The notes: generated by a model from the letters alone, not told the origin. DNA of 64,000 nt from Rapana venosa (GCA_028751875.1 CM054134.1:48397623-48461622); one strand, 5' to 3'; shown: positions 1-12,075, counted from the first letter of the stretch. Translations and numbers: made by a program.

Positions 1-86
1 ATGCTGGCCCTAGAGAAGTGAGGTCTCTGACGCCTCGCTCCCCTACAACCTTATAGGTTATGGGACTCCTTTACCGTTACCTTTTT
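1..86 (+). repeat. 3' end of tRNA/5S chimeric SINE (partial, cut by window edge)
   Basis: The first 86 bases match the 3' part of the repeat that is complete at 20950-21245: GGCCCTAGAGAAGTGAGG, then the stretch ending TTATGGGACTCCTTTACC. The promoter-like head lies outside the window. It is followed by T-rich sequence built from a repeated TTTGTATTTTGG / CCTTTTTGTTTGTATG motif (about 85-190). Confidence 0.8.
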
Positions 87-334
87 TTGTATTTTGGTTT
101 CCTTTTTGTTTGTATGTTTTGTATTTTGGTTTTCTTTTTGTTTATATGTTTTGTATTTGGTTTCCTTTTTGTTTGTATGTTTGGAATTTTACAATGTTAA
201 GTCACTGTTCTGAGAACCACCAGCAGTGCATGAAGTTCTGGTCTGGTCCAGAATGGTCTTTTGTTTTGGGGTTTGTTTGGTGTATTTTTTTGTTCGTCAG
301 GTTTGTTTTGCTTTGTTGAGGAATTATGAATTTG

Positions 335-410
<76 letters not shown>

Positions 411-1300
411 CCAGTGATAACTGCCAATATTTTGATAACAAAAACAAACCAACATTCGTTTGAATGATGACACTGTGTGTAAATGTCGAGCAAATCTGGT
501 AGGGAGAGGTCAGAGGGTGTTGTTTGTTCCCCGTGTACCCCGGCCTTCCTTCCTGCCTTCCTTCCTGCCTGCCTTCCTGCCTTCACCTGTATGCTAGGTA
601 AATTAAGGACTAGCCCAGCAACCAGTTCAGTTGGAAAGGGTGGGCTTTGGGCTCTTTTTTTTTTTTTGGGTGGGGGGGAGGGGAGAGCTGGGTGTGGGAG
701 AGAGGAACACTGAAACTGCTTTGCTTTCCCATCATTTTAGTAAACTATCATACATGTTCTATGCCGCTCAACTGCAGGGTATATTCTATAATGAAACATG
801 ATGCAGTTTACCACGAATTCTTTCAGACAGATTCTCTCTCTGTAATGTTCAAAGCTCTATGAGAAATAGGAATTTTGCAGTTGACTTGATGATCATCTTA
901 TAGTATTTTCAGAGTCCAACAGGCTGATGATCTAGCTATGTTGTCCCTCACTGATTTTTAATTTACATGATGGGTGGTGTCCTCCTTCCCAGAGGTCTTT
1001 GCCCTGGGCTGGGATATTTCTTGACAAGGAGGAGAAGAAGATGAAGAAGAAGAAGAAGAAAAAGAAGAAGAAGAAGAAGAAGAAGAAGAAGAAGAAGAAG
1101 AAGAAAGGAGTGGCTGGTTTTAATCTTGTGATTTTAAATTTGAAAAATAAACCCGGCGATGTCAGCATAAGTTTTTATTTTCAGTAGGGGTGACAATCCT
1201 TAGTGATTAAAACACTTGCAGGGACAATGAATAAATGAGCGGCTGTGCGTTGTGGCCAACCTTTTTTTCCCTTTATACAAGAGCCTATATTTGTTATTGT
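87..1300. other. Intergenic, microsatellite-rich; no gene seen
   Basis: It holds a degenerate T-rich tandem repeat (87-190), a (CA)n tract at 340-407, a CTTCC/CCTG-rich patch near 543-583, a poly-T/poly-G patch near 651-680 and an (AAG)n tract at 1033-1105. Open frames here are simple-sequence translations. No splice-bounded conserved exon was recognised on either strand. Confidence 0.6.
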
Positions 1301-1640
1301 TGTTGTTGCTTAACACCTTAGGGGTCACCCAGACTATGCACTCTGTCTCACTCATCACACCTAGGATTCACCGTGAGACGATAAATACACACTGGCCGGG
1401 TGAGAAGTATGCGTACCTATAGCTCTTTTCAAATACTTCATTATATAGGCAGCCGTACTCCGACTTCAGAGCATTTTTTGCTCCTACAGAGTGCAGTGCA
1501 GGAGGTGTTGGTTTTTCTTTTGGTACTCAGAGCTTGCCATGGTTGAATGAAGACAATCTCAAGATAACCTCCCAAAGCCTGACAACGTGGGGATATAGGC
1601 CTTGGCACTTAACCGATATCATCAAGAACTGACAGAGCTT
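1300..1640 (-). repeat. Dispersed repeat family R3 copy
   Basis: In reverse it matches the copies at 18215-18545 and 23800-24115. Shared landmarks on the plus strand are GGGGTCACCCAGA, CTCACTCATCACACCTAGG, GGCAGCCGTACTCCGACTTC and, at the far end, GGCCTTGGCACTTA. The unit is about 330 bp. I see no coding capacity and no terminal repeat, so its class (SINE, MITE or other) is open. Copies at 38815-39130 and 40985-41185 have the same orientation. Confidence 0.7.
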
Positions 1641-1752
1641 TCCAAAATGAACCACGCAGCCCACTGTTTAAAACAAGAATCTGTTGTGACAGAGAAAGGT
1701 GGAAACACAAGTCACAATAACACAACGTAGGCAATCCAATACAACACTCTGC

Positions 1753-1822
1753 ATGCATGCATGCACACACACACACACAAACACACACGCACACACACAA
1801 ACACACACGCACGCACGCGCGT

Positions 1823-1862
<40 letters not shown>

Positions 1863-1979
1863 CAACACACATACACACAACACGACACACCACACACAAC
1901 ACAACAACACATACATACACAAAAACAACACAACAGTTACACACACACACACAGCACACACACAGACACACACAACACA

Positions 1980-2018
<39 letters not shown>

Positions 2019-2031
2019 CACACACACACAA
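1753..2031. repeat. Compound (CA)n microsatellite
   Basis: About 280 bp of interrupted CA repeat with GCATGCATGCATGC at the left end and ACGCACGCGCGTGC inside. The alternating purine-pyrimidine run is a candidate for left-handed DNA. The long open frames through it on both strands are repeat artefacts. Confidence 0.95.
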
Positions 2032-2318
2032 AACACCAGATATTATTGACTAATGACACAGCTCAGATCTTAGCTAAGGCTGCTGTGCTGCTTTCATACC
2101 TGCTGTATCCTGGGTAGTTCACGGCACACTGACTCATTGATTTACCTGGTATTGTTTGCAACACCCCGCCCCCCCTCCCCTCCTCTTCCCAACAACAAAA
2201 CAAAACAACAAAGGAAAAACCAACAACAAAGAACAGCGTGAAATTAATTTTGTCATGAATGGTCACGAAGCGGTTTTTTCCTTCAAAACTCAACGGGAAT
2301 TAATAATTAGTAATATAA

Positions 2319-2376
2319 TAATAATAATAAATGGAACTTATATAGCGCTATATCTTGCAAAGACAAATCAAAGCCC
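2319..2376 (+). repeat. (AAT)n-TATATAGCGC tail element
   Basis: (ATA)n followed by ATGGAACTTATATAGCGCTA and CTTGCAAAGACAAATCAAAG. Nearly identical pieces occur at 18117-18190, 18952-19020 and 42293-42355 on the plus strand and inverted at 32695-32765 and 48705-48780. The (AAT)n run always sits at the same end, which suggests one shared mobile-element end with a slippage tail. Confidence 0.75.
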
Positions 2377-2537
2377 ATGCATTCAACCTAATCTCACACA
2401 ATTCAGTAACATCGAATTTCCTCTTTTTGACAGAAACAGAACACCATACTATCCATTACTCTTCATGATGTCTCTCACTGCCGTCCTCTCATTGAGCCAT
2501 TTTGTTGACCCTGTTGAGGGTCAATATTGAAGAGGGA

Positions 2538-2690
2538 GGGGGGGGGGGGGGGGGGGGGGGGGGCACTGAGCCTTTGGGATCACAGCCTGTTTATGAACAC
2601 TTGGGCCTCAAAGTCAATATTGACTTAACCTGATTTACCCGCCTTGTGCCATGGTGAAGGATAGGGGGGGGGGTGGGGGGGGGGGGGGGG
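2538..2690. repeat. Two poly(dG) runs (26 G, and 10+16 G)
   Basis: Uninterrupted G26 at 2538-2563, then at 2664-2690 ten G, one T and sixteen G. Each can supply all four G-tracts of a quadruplex. They are the first of many long G or C runs in this window. Confidence 0.95.
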
Positions 2691-3597
2691 AGAATGGGCC
2701 GAGTGAACTGTGGAAGTGAAAGTAAAAGAAAGAAAGAATAAAACGGCAAGATAGATAAAGACTGAATCGAGAGGAAAAGGGGTTGGGAGAAGGAGGTGGG
2801 TGGGGATGGGGTTGTACTCTTCATTTTTCTGAATTATTAAGTAAACAGTTTCGAACATCCAGTCTTAAATTCATACTTAATGATAAAACCATACATACAA
2901 CTTACTACTATCTTCGAACAGTGTCTGTTTAAAATTCAGAGTTACCTACCAAGGAAACGAGCAGTGCTATTGTACAGTGCACCCAGTTTTTCCCCCATCT
3001 TATCTGCCTTTATATGTATTTTATTTTTCCTAACATCTGTTTTCCCTCTGTGAAAACTCACTCGGTCGTGGGTTTTTTCTTTACCTTCACAATCTTGGCC
3101 TATCTCCTAGTCTGGTCCACTTAGGGGCATCACTGAAGATTTTAGTTTACTTGCATTAAATGCATGCCTGTTGCAGACCACTTCACCGCTTATTGCTTCA
3201 TCCAATCATCCGAAAGACTAGGACACACACCGTCAGTCAAGGTCGTGTGGAATTGCTTGGGGGTGGGGGTGAGGGGGGGATAATTTTGGTTTGGAACTAT
3301 ATCCCAAACGCCTTCTTCATAGACGTTAAGTACTATGTTACATGAGATTTTTTTTTGGGGGGGGGGGGGGGGGGGCTGTTGTTATGTTGCTGTTTGTTTT
3401 GCTATTTGTTTTGGAAGTTTTTGCTTTTGTGCTTGCTTTTTTTGGTTTTATGAGTTTGTTTGTTTTTATAGACACGTCTTATCTTAAGTCACCCGCTACA
3501 ACATCCTGATTTTTTTGCGGGCGAATCAGAACTTAGTTTCACACACAAATTTACGATCAAGTGATTTAAAACTTGTCTTGCCATTGTTGTCCTGAAA

Positions 3598-3616
3598 CAC
3601 ACACACACACACACCC

Positions 3617-3671
<55 letters not shown>

Positions 3672-3840
3672 AGATGTTAAAACCGTAACGCCTTTTAGAA
3701 GAGTAGACCGTTGTGTGCCGGTGGGGACGGATGACAAAATTACAAACCGTATGCGTACGGGGAATGGTGTAAAAGATAAAACAGCAAACCACGAGTGTTT
3801 ATTCATTATCCTCGCAATAACAGAATTTGAATTTTAACAA
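3598..3840 (+). repeat. (CA)n followed by truncated tRNA-SINE body
   Basis: (CA)n at 3598-3666, then a diverged piece of the tRNA-headed SINE body: AGAAGAGTAGACCGTTGTGTGCCGG, GACAAAATTACAAACCG and the end GTTTATTCATTATCCTCG. The tRNA-like head is missing, so this is a 5'-truncated copy. Confidence 0.7.
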
Positions 3841-3849
3841 AAATCCAAC

Positions 3850-4137
3850 GAGAGAGAGAGAGAGAGAGAGAGGAGAGACATGGAACACACACACGCACGC
3901 GCGCGCGCGCGCGCCAACACACACACACACACCGCAGATAAAAGCCGCAAAAAAAGGTTCATGTCAGCAAAACTTGTTTAAATAAGGCTGTTGCAGGGAG
4001 ATTGAAATGAGCGGCGTGGGAACAGCAGGGTAGGAACGTCACATAGGATGAGGCAGCACTCCCCTTTCCCCACCCCCCACCCCTCAACTAGTTTTAAATA
4101 CTTATTTAAAAAACAAAAAATACAGCCAAAACGGATT

Positions 4138-4205
<68 letters not shown>

Positions 4206-4322
4206 GAGAAGGTCAGGTTTTTTTTAGCTCTGAAAAAAAGAGAGACTGGAGGGGACATATTTCAAGTGTTGGTGGTAATAAACGTTGTGGTGTCAAGACA
4301 GTCACACTTCATCGCGGAGAAT

Positions 4323-4391
<69 letters not shown>

Positions 4392-4700
4392 GATGGGGGA
4401 GGAGGAAAGAGGGAGTAAGAAGTTAGCCGCTAAAGAAGAAAAAAGAAGAGAAAGAGGATAGACAGATAACAAATATACAGATATAGATTGACAAGCGCCC
4501 ATGCATGCAGGTCACACACATACACACCATAATTATGCACGCGCGCACGAACACACATATACACCACACATGCACGCACCTACGCATGTGCGCCTGCGCG
4601 AGTGCACGCACACACGCACGCTCACACACACGCATGCACGCACGCACGCACGCACAAGCAGAGCACACACGCACACATACATATAGACAGGGCGACACAA
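3850..4700. repeat. GA / CA / CG-alternating microsatellite cluster
   Basis: (GA)n at 3850-3872, (CA)n and CGCGCG alternation at 3886-3932, long (GA)n at 4137-4200 and 4325-4390, and ACGCACGCACGCACGC-type sequence at 4505-4680. Nothing resembling a gene lies between them. Confidence 0.9.
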
Positions 4701-5017
4701 GAAAAGAAGACCTCATCATCAACTCAGGGGATGGGGTTTAAAGGATTTCAGTTTGAGCAGACTGCAAACCACCAAACACCAACCAACAACAGATTAGGGG
4801 CACGGAAAAATAGCAAGATCGTATTCAGCGAGCCTTTAACAAGTGCAAGCAGACCAATAAGCAACTCATAGCATGATACAGCCAAACACTGATAAAAAGG
4901 AGTGAGAAGGAATTTTTAAAACGAAGCAAAACAGCAAAACCAAACCAAACAAAAATACTCTAAAAAAACAACAACCCCCCAAAAAACCCAAACAAACAAC
5001 AACAACCCCCAAACAAA

Positions 5018-5168
5018 CAAACCAGAAAATAGCTTCAACTAAGATAATCCTTGTATGCTATATGACCTGGAAAACTATACTTCTCTTTTTTTTAAGTGGA
5101 ATTTTCTAAAACAACAACAATTTAACATTCAGAAGAATGTCTAGCCAAAGCTTTATTAACCATCTAAC
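5018..5168. repeat. Left copy of a ~150-bp direct duplication
   Basis: This segment is repeated with about 10% divergence at 6296-6442, in the same orientation. Shared strings include AAGTGGAATTTTCTAAAACA and CATTCAGAAGAATGTCTAGC. The 1.1 kb between the copies (about 5170-6295) has no recognisable gene and includes a short CA/CT tract at 5932-5962. Confidence 0.85.
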
Positions 5169-6295
5169 ATTTGGATTCAGATGCAAACACGATTCAGAAG
5201 GACAGTAAGACCTGCAAGTAAAAGTGTATCATTCTATCAGGCTACAAAAAGCTGTATACGCACCTTGTAAGCCTTCTGCTTGTCTCGGTGACACAAAATA
5301 TTAAAGTGTAAAAAGCCACTCCAAAGTAAGAACGGATATCCCAGTTGGCACAACATTAACAACACAGCAACTTAAAGGCATAGCCTTGTCTAAACTCACT
5401 CCTCTCCCCAAGAAATTTTTTCTTCATAAACTGGAAGCACCCACACAGAATCCTAAATCACGTCACATGCAACAGATCACATGATTAAGAAATCCTTCAT
5501 TCATTGGCCGCATAGTCTTAATACGCGAATCATACAAAGTCACATACTAATTCTGCCACCCTCTTTTAACACCTGTGCTAGTGAACACGTACAAAGTGGT
5601 CGGATGACATAACAGCAACTTTTACTAACTCAGCCAGACGGGCTAAATCCTCTCTATGATGAGCCAATCAGCGAACTCGGTGGCCATAAACCAGTCAGCT
5701 GTCCAGTTGACAAGGGGTGAAGCCGCCAACACTTTCCCAGGCCATAAAAAGCCATGAAAGTGGGCTTCCATGTTTGCAGGTCAGTGTGAATTGCCCCTGC
5801 CCTGGCCGCACAGGCAGGGTAACAGTTCCCCAGCCAAGTGACAGTGGGGCCTACGTGTCGTTGAGCTCCACAGCCCTGGGAACCCATACCTCGAGAGTCA
5901 TTTTGTTTAGTGGTCCAGCACTTGTCAGTCACACACACACACACACACACACTCTCTCTCTCTGTGTCTTGTTTGTCAGTTCTTCAGTCTGTTTTCTTTC
6001 TTTTTTCTTGTCCACCTTCTGATCTCTGTTGTTTGTTGTTTTGTTGATCAAATACTCTAAAAAGAAAAAGAACAGAAAAGAAAAGAAACTGCACTGACGT
6101 AAGAATCCTGTCTCTCAACCTTGAATAAAATTTAACAAAGAAAGACAGTAATTTGTTAGTTTGGACTACAAGGGCATATTTTGAAGAACTCCATAGTTTC
6201 TGTTTGCAATCATCCACTCCCATCACCTCTGTCTAAGATGAAAATACTCTTTTAAAAAACCACTAAAATACCCCCTCCCCCAAACCCAAAACAAG

Positions 6296-6442
6296 CAAAC
6301 CAGAAAATAACGTCAACTAAGATATTCCTTGTATGTTATATATCATGGAAAGCTATACTTCTCTTTTTTAAGTGGAATTTTCTAAAACAACAGCAACATA
6401 ACATTCAGAAGAATGTCTAGCCAAAGCATTATTAGCCATCCA
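6296..6442. repeat. Right copy of a ~150-bp direct duplication
   Basis: Partner of 5018-5168. It is followed directly by a (TG)n tract at 6446-6484. Differences are point changes and short indels, so the duplication is not recent. Confidence 0.85.
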
Positions 6443-6489
6443 AAAATGTGTGTGTGTGTGTGTGTGTTGTGTGTGTGTGTGTGTTCTGT

Positions 6490-8080
6490 TGAAAGACAGT
6501 CAAACAGTTGACTTGTCAGCTGGTTGCATACTTGATTAAATCGATTATCCTTTGTTTACATTTGTAAGATGACTTCATAACTAAGAATATTGTGTGAATC
6601 ATGGGTACTTGTAAAAATACTGTGAAGTCACCGATCACAATGTGTGTATGTATTATATCATAACAGGACTATCATAGGTTTACTTGTTGTCCAGTCCAGA
6701 TTAGGTTTGTGTTTTCAAACACCTTCTGTCTTTAGTAACACTCTAAATATAAGCTTTGTTTGGTCCCATGAGCTCGCTTGAGAGAAATGCTGATGGATTA
6801 GAGCCCTAGAGGTGCGGACTAAATAAACTTGGTTAAATTTTCCAGTAAAATCTAAGGACAACATGGATTAACTAAACTTGTCGAACTTTCTAGTAAAAGC
6901 TAAGCAATCTAAGTAACCTATATTCGATATCCATCGAATAATCTGATAATGTTTTTATTGATGGAATATCACTTGAAAGGGGAAATCTATGCTCTTTTCT
7001 TTTGTGTAGGCTTTTAACATTACTTTCTGTTACTCGTTGCTTTTATGCTATGAACGAGTCTGACGATGGAGCAATTAAAGCTTAGAGAGATATTCTTCAG
7101 AATTCTGCATCTAGTACTCACATTCCTAGCTTGGAGGAACTAAAAGTACCTTAGGTACGCTGATGCCTCTTTTTCCCATAATCCTTGCGTTGTTGTAATG
7201 CAGTACCTCTTGATGCCTGCATTCTGTTTAGACACACTAAAAGCTGCATTTCCCTCTAGCCAGTTGATCAGGTTTGCACTATGCCATCGGCAGGTAAAGC
7301 TCACAGTGTGAAAGCTCACTGTGTCACGTTGAACAGCCATACAATACACAAGCCGTGTCTCCCCAGCCAACTTAGTGTGTACACTCTCCTCACTTCAGTG
7401 GCAGCATACCTCTCTGCCGGCATTCAATATCCCGACTATGCCCTGTCCTCCACAAAGTGTTTCGTTGGAGGAATGTCAGGATAAAAAAAGCACTCATAGC
7501 TGAAGACAATGACCTCAAGACAAGGGGTGTAGTTGCAATGGTACCCCCCACCCCCCTCCCTGTCCCCTGTTGCCGCCTAATCCCTCCCCAAAAGCACATC
7601 TTTGCTGCTAATCCCCTGCTTCGTGTCTGGCTGGCTGAGTTGGGGATTTCACCTTGATCCAATAATTGGCCGTTTTGAGGCCAGAGTCACGCTAGGATCG
7701 TCGTGTGACTTTCTTTACCCAGTGGAGCACGTTTGTTCAGGGCTGCCCGCCACTTTGAAGTGATGGTATGGTGATGGCCCTCTGCCTCACTGCCGCCATG
7801 TACACACCAGTTACTGTGAAGCACTGGGAAATCGGTCAGTGAAGCCCTACTTCCTCAACATGTCCACAAGGCTTAATGGATATGAATGATGCTTGTTTTC
7901 CTTTCCTTTCTTTTTTTCTTTCTTTTTGTGGCCACAGCTTAAAAAAATCAATGCACACAGAATAATATTCTATTCACATTCAGCAGCAATGGGAAAAAAG
8001 CTTTTCACTTCCCTTTGAAGTGCGATCTGAGCTACACATTGCTGGAGCTCAAAAGAAAATACAGCAATCGATTTATTTAT
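6490..8080. other. Unique-looking intergenic DNA; no gene recognised
   Basis: Mostly non-repetitive sequence. Open frames of 60-90 codons occur on both strands around 7140-7660, but they lack conserved motifs, do not match a family I know, and have no convincing splice context. An unrecognised exon cannot be excluded. Confidence 0.4.
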
Positions 8081-8342
8081 TTTATTCTTGTATGTCGAGG
8101 ATGATGGAATAAGCACTTATGTGCTTTTTTTTTTTTAACCATGTGTGCAATATACCTAATTAGAACTTTGTTTCGGAACACCTGCAACATCAAAATCGTC
8201 TGCCCCTCCTCCCACCCCCCACCCCACCCTACCCACTCCCTCATATGAACATGTGCTGTCAAACACAGTCAGGCACAGTCCTCTGCCACTGTGGCCTTTC
8301 CTCTCCATAGCTGTCGGTAAGTCCATTCCATTTATTAAGTAA

Positions 8343-8700
8343 CAGCTTCCTCCCCCGTGAGGATGCCGGGATGGGGGGTGGGGGTTGTCAGTATAAATAG
8401 CATCCCCACATTCTAGAAATTGTATGCTCGACATTTCCTCTTTTCTATCACTCTCTTTTGTTTCTGCCTTGTTCCTTTTCTTCCTGTTACCTCCTCCTTG
8501 TCTTTTTTCTGCCTTCAGGGTCCACTCTCCTGCCTTTTTTTTTTCCACCCAGAAAGGCTTAAAAGATAACAATTCTCTCTTATGCCGAAGTCGGAAACGC
8601 TGGGCCTGACTTGTCAGGCGCTTAACGGCAGTGTGACGCATTTCCGCTCATATAACCGACAACAACAAGAAGGCTGTCTGAGCATTCAAACGAGGAAGAA
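8343..8700 (-). repeat. Dispersed repeat family R2 copy (inverted partner)
   Basis: Reading the minus strand, landmarks appear in family order: CTCATATGA-like head, AATGCGTCACACTGCCG, CTGACAAGTCAGGCCCAGCG, CTTTTAAG..TTTCTGG, AAGGAACAAGGCAGAAACAAA, and the GCATCCTCACG end near 8360. It lies head to head with the plus-strand copy at 8853-9265, making a large imperfect inverted repeat. No coding capacity was seen. Confidence 0.8.
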
Positions 8701-8852
8701 GTAACAGCTTCCAGTCCCCTCACCCCTCCCCTGGCCTACAGTGCTCCTGTTCAGTCAAGGCTTGTCGGGTGATGCGTTCATACAAATTCCCTGACAGTCT
8801 TCATTCAGACCACTTCCATTTTGCTTTCTGGAGCTCCTGACGGGGAAATTTT

Positions 8853-9265
8853 TCTTCTTCTTCTTCTTCTTCTTCTTCTTCTTCTTCTTCTTCTTCGTGG
8901 AACCCTCTGACAGCAACTAATGTTGTCTGTTATATGAGCCAAAATGCGTCACACTGCAGGTAAGCACCTGACAAGTCAGGCTCAGCGCATCCCACTTCGG
9001 CATAAGAAAGCATTGCTATCTTTTAAGTCTTTCTGGGGGAGGGGGGGGAAAAAGGCAGGAGAATGGACCAAGAAGGCTACACACCCCCCAAAAAAAAGAC
9101 AAGAAGGAGTTGACAGGAAGAAAAGGAACAAGGCAGAAACAAAGAGAGTGATAGAAAAGAGGAAATTCGTACCACAGAATAACTAGAAGTTGGGGGTGCT
9201 ATTTATACTGACAGGCGCCCCCCTCCCACCCCCACCCCCCACCCCCCACCCCGGCATCCTCACTG
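8853..9265 (+). repeat. Dispersed repeat family R2 copy with (TTC)n head
   Basis: (CTT)n at 8853-8896 leads into GACAGCAACTAATGTTGTCT, AAAATGCGTCACACTGC, CTGACAAGTCAGGCTCAGCG, AAGGAACAAGGCAGAAAC and TATTTATACTGACAGGC. The same order is seen at 12021-12510, 30365-30710 and 62236-62570. The 5' (TTC)n or (TTC)n(GTC)n run recurs in three copies, so it appears to be part of the element. Confidence 0.8.
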
Positions 9266-9464
9266 GGGTACTCCTGACGTTTCTGAAGGGTTGGACCGGC
9301 CACATTGACCAAAACACATTTTTTATATCCAGGTACCAAACAGAGTATCAGCCGCGAGTACAGAATTACTGCGACAAAGAACGCTTTCTGCCTGTCACTT
9401 CCAGAGAACAGGCATTCATACAGGTGACAGTGGTCGTGAGGTTGAAACCGGAGACGCGCCCTCA

Positions 9465-9484
9465 CGTGTGTGTGTGTAAGTGTG

Positions 9485-9530
<46 letters not shown>

Positions 9531-9600
9531 TGTGTGTGTGTGTGTATGTGTGTGTGTGTGTGAGATATGATATGATATGATATGATATGATATGATATTT
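9465..9600. repeat. (TG)n then (GATAT)n, tail of a LINE fragment
   Basis: (TG)n at 9465-9562 followed by about seven GATAT units at 9563-9597. On the minus strand the (ATATC)n follows directly after an AATAAA signal (9598-9603), so it reads as the microsatellite tail of the retroelement end beside it. Confidence 0.85.
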
Positions 9601-9985
9601 ATTCAAAAAGGCCATGGCCCCTTAGAAGGGGGTTGTACAAAACATTGTTGACAAGACACATTCGCATTAACAATTTGCTACACACTCACTTCGCCTTTTA
9701 AAGGCTTTGTACAAATACATGCTTAATCTCTTAAAAGTAGTTTCATTTGTTGCTGACATTAACAATATTAGTTTAAACAGACATGGATACTTGGAATATT
9801 TTGCCGGAATAAATTGTTCTCTGATATCTTTTAATTCTGGACAAGAAAGTACAAAGCGAACCTCATCTTCTATTGAATCCTTACACAGTGGACATATCAA
9901 AGCTCTACCATTTGAGTTACTGTAGCGTTTTGAATGGACAAATATATCTGAAATTCCGAATCTAAATTTGGTCATGATACACGTT
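9598..9985 (-). mobile_element. 5'-truncated non-LTR retrotransposon, ORF2 C-terminus and 3' UTR
   Basis: The minus strand is open from about 9975 to a stop at 9667 and encodes about 100 residues. It contains ICPLCKDSIEDEVRFVLSCP, which fits the CPxC...ED..xF...CP zinc-binding region found at the C-terminus of many LINE reverse transcriptases. The usual H before F is R here. A 63-base 3' UTR follows with AATAAA at 9603-9598 and an (ATATC)n tail. Nothing of the reverse transcriptase core remains, so this is a dead 5'-truncated insertion. The clade cannot be fixed from this piece. Confidence 0.75.
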
Positions 9986-10264
9986 AGAGAGAGAGAGAGA
10001 GAGAGTGCGTGTATGTGTGTTTACCTATGAGTCTTATTTTTGTTTTTCTTTCTTTCTTTCTGTTTTTGTTTGTTTCTTTGTTTGTTTGTTTGTTTGTTTC
10101 TTTCTTTCTTTCTTTCTTTGGGCTGCATCTCATAATCCTCCTCATTATTAAGGATGATTAAGCTAGAAGCACACGGAGCCGCATACTTGTCATCTGAAGG
10201 CCCAATATAGCTGCTTCATTATAACGAATTATTGTCGCAACACGAAGAACAATCACCCAAGCAC

Positions 10265-10340
<76 letters not shown>

Positions 10341-10504
10341 TGTGTGTGTCTCTGTCTGTCTGTCTGTCTGTTTGTCTCCGTCTCTCTCTTTCTCCTCTCT
10401 TCCCCTCTCTCTTTATCCCTCGTCCTCTCTCTCTCTGCCCCCCTCTCCCTCCCTCCCTCTCTCTCCCCTCTTCCTATCTCTCCTTCTCTCTCTCTCTCCC
10501 CCTT

Positions 10505-10574
<70 letters not shown>

Positions 10575-10680
10575 CCTCCTCTCTCTCCCTCCCTCCCTCT
10601 CTCTCTGAGCGGTAAAGACCCCTAGGTGTTGACAGTGAAATCGGAGAAGACAGCCAGAACAATGTCGCGTAGCAGAGTTT
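9986..10680. repeat. (GA), (TTTG/TTTC) and long CT-rich array
   Basis: Short (GA)n at 9988-10006, TTTG and TTTC tetranucleotide runs at 10060-10120, an almost pure (CT)n at 10267-10336 and CT-rich sequence to 10612. The Ser/Leu-rich open frames here are repeat translations. Confidence 0.9.
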
Positions 10681-10687
10681 TTCGAAG

Positions 10688-10970
10688 TGTGTGTGTGTGT
10701 GTTATGTGTGTGTGTGTGTGTGTGTTGTGTTGTGTTGTGTTGTGTTGTGTTGTGTTGTGTTGTGTTGTGTTGTGTTGTGTTGTGTTGTGTTGTGTTGTGT
10801 TGTGTTGTGTTGTGTTGTGTTGTTGTTGTGTTTGTTGTGTTGTGTTGTGTTGTGTTGTGTTGTGTTGTGTTGTGTTGTGTTGTGTTGTGTTGTGTTGTGT
10901 TGTGTTGTGTTAGTGTGTGTGTGTGCGCTGTGTTGTGTTAGTGTGTGTGTGTGTGTTGTGTTATGTTTTG

Positions 10971-11041
<71 letters not shown>
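10688..11041. repeat. (TG)n and TGTGT pentanucleotide arrays
   Basis: A TGTGT pentamer array runs from about 10722 to 10912 with one interruption near 10820, flanked by (TG)n at 10688-10722 and 10970-11041. The pentamer probably grew from the dinucleotide by slippage. A third TG-rich patch follows at 11108-11270. Confidence 0.95.
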
Positions 11042-11042
<1 letters not shown>

Positions 11043-11363
11043 CTTTCTCCCTGTGTAGTGTAGCGGAGCTTATCCTTCGTGCACTTGAATTCATGTTTGC
11101 ATAACAAGTGTGTGTGTGTTGTGTTGTGTTGTTGTTGTATGTGTGCTGTGTTGTGATGTTTTGTGCTATGCTGTGTTGTGTTGTGTTATGTATGTGTGCG
11201 TATGTGCGTCCGTACGTGCGCGCACGCGCATGTATGTGTATGCGTGTGTGCCTGTTCGCATTCTTGTGCGCATAAGTTAGGATGAATGGCTTCTGCGTGA
11301 TGGAATAACTAGAAACGGTCTTACTCTGTAGTATTAGAAAAAAGAAGCACTAGCAGATATAGC

Positions 11364-11580
11364 AAGTCCTTCGGATGAGACTATAAACCGAGGCCCCCGT
11401 GTGCGAACGCATGCAGAACATCTTGCGCACACGTTAAATCCTGTTCCGCTTTTGGGAAGAGTAGGCCATTGTGTGCCGGTGGAAACAGAAGACAACATTT
11501 ACAAAACCGCATACACACGGGGACTGGATGTAAAAAAAAAGCACATGAGTGCTTATTCCAATATCCTCGATATTATATAA
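11364..11580 (+). repeat. tRNA-headed SINE family, body only
   Basis: Body landmarks: CCTTCGGATGAGACTATAAA, GTGTGCGAACGCATGCAGAA, TTGCGCACACGTTAAATCCT, GTAGGCCATTGTGTGCCGG, CACACGGGGACTGGATGT, and the end AGTGCTTATTCC..ATCCTCGA. The tRNA-related head is absent, so the copy is 5'-truncated. A related copy at 26594-26935 is complete. Confidence 0.85.
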
Positions 11581-11796
11581 AAGAATAAATAAAGAAATAA
11601 ATAAAAATAAACAGCATTAGAAGCAGCAGCTGCAACGCAGCTTTAGACCTGGACACTACAGATGGTACAGAAAAAAATTCTATATGAACCACACCCCACA
11701 GCGCGGCGGCCAGAATTAAGTTGGGGTAAGCAACACAGCACTTTCGGCCTACATAAAGATAAAATATACTTTTATTATTATCTCCCTTCTTCTCGG

Positions 11797-12075
11797 GGGA
11801 GAGGGGGGGGGGGGGGGGGGGGGGGTGGTAAGCGGGACAACCATAGCCCAGTGGACAGGCAATACGACGACCACATTTCAACAGCTGTAAGAGAAACACT
11901 GACTGCTGCATGCAGTGACTTTTGTTGTTGTTGCTGTTGTTGTTGCTGTTGTTATTGTTGTTGTTCTTCTTGGTTTAAACAAAATTTTATTCAAAGAAAA
12001 TCGTACATATACACACTTTTCTTCTTCTTCTTCTTCTTCTTCTTCTTCGTCGTCGTCGTCGTCGTCGTCGAACGC
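11797..12075. repeat. Poly-G run and TTG/TTC/GTC triplet tracts
   Basis: A G-run of nearly 30 at 11797-11825, (TTG)n-rich sequence at 11921-11972, then (CTT)n running into (GTC)n at 12021-12070. The last is the head of the R2 repeat that follows. Confidence 0.9.

Noticed and set aside
7140..7662. Minus-strand frames of 76 and 90 codons in unique DNA
   Set aside because: No recognisable domain and no flanking splice signals of quality; they remain possible but are unsupported.
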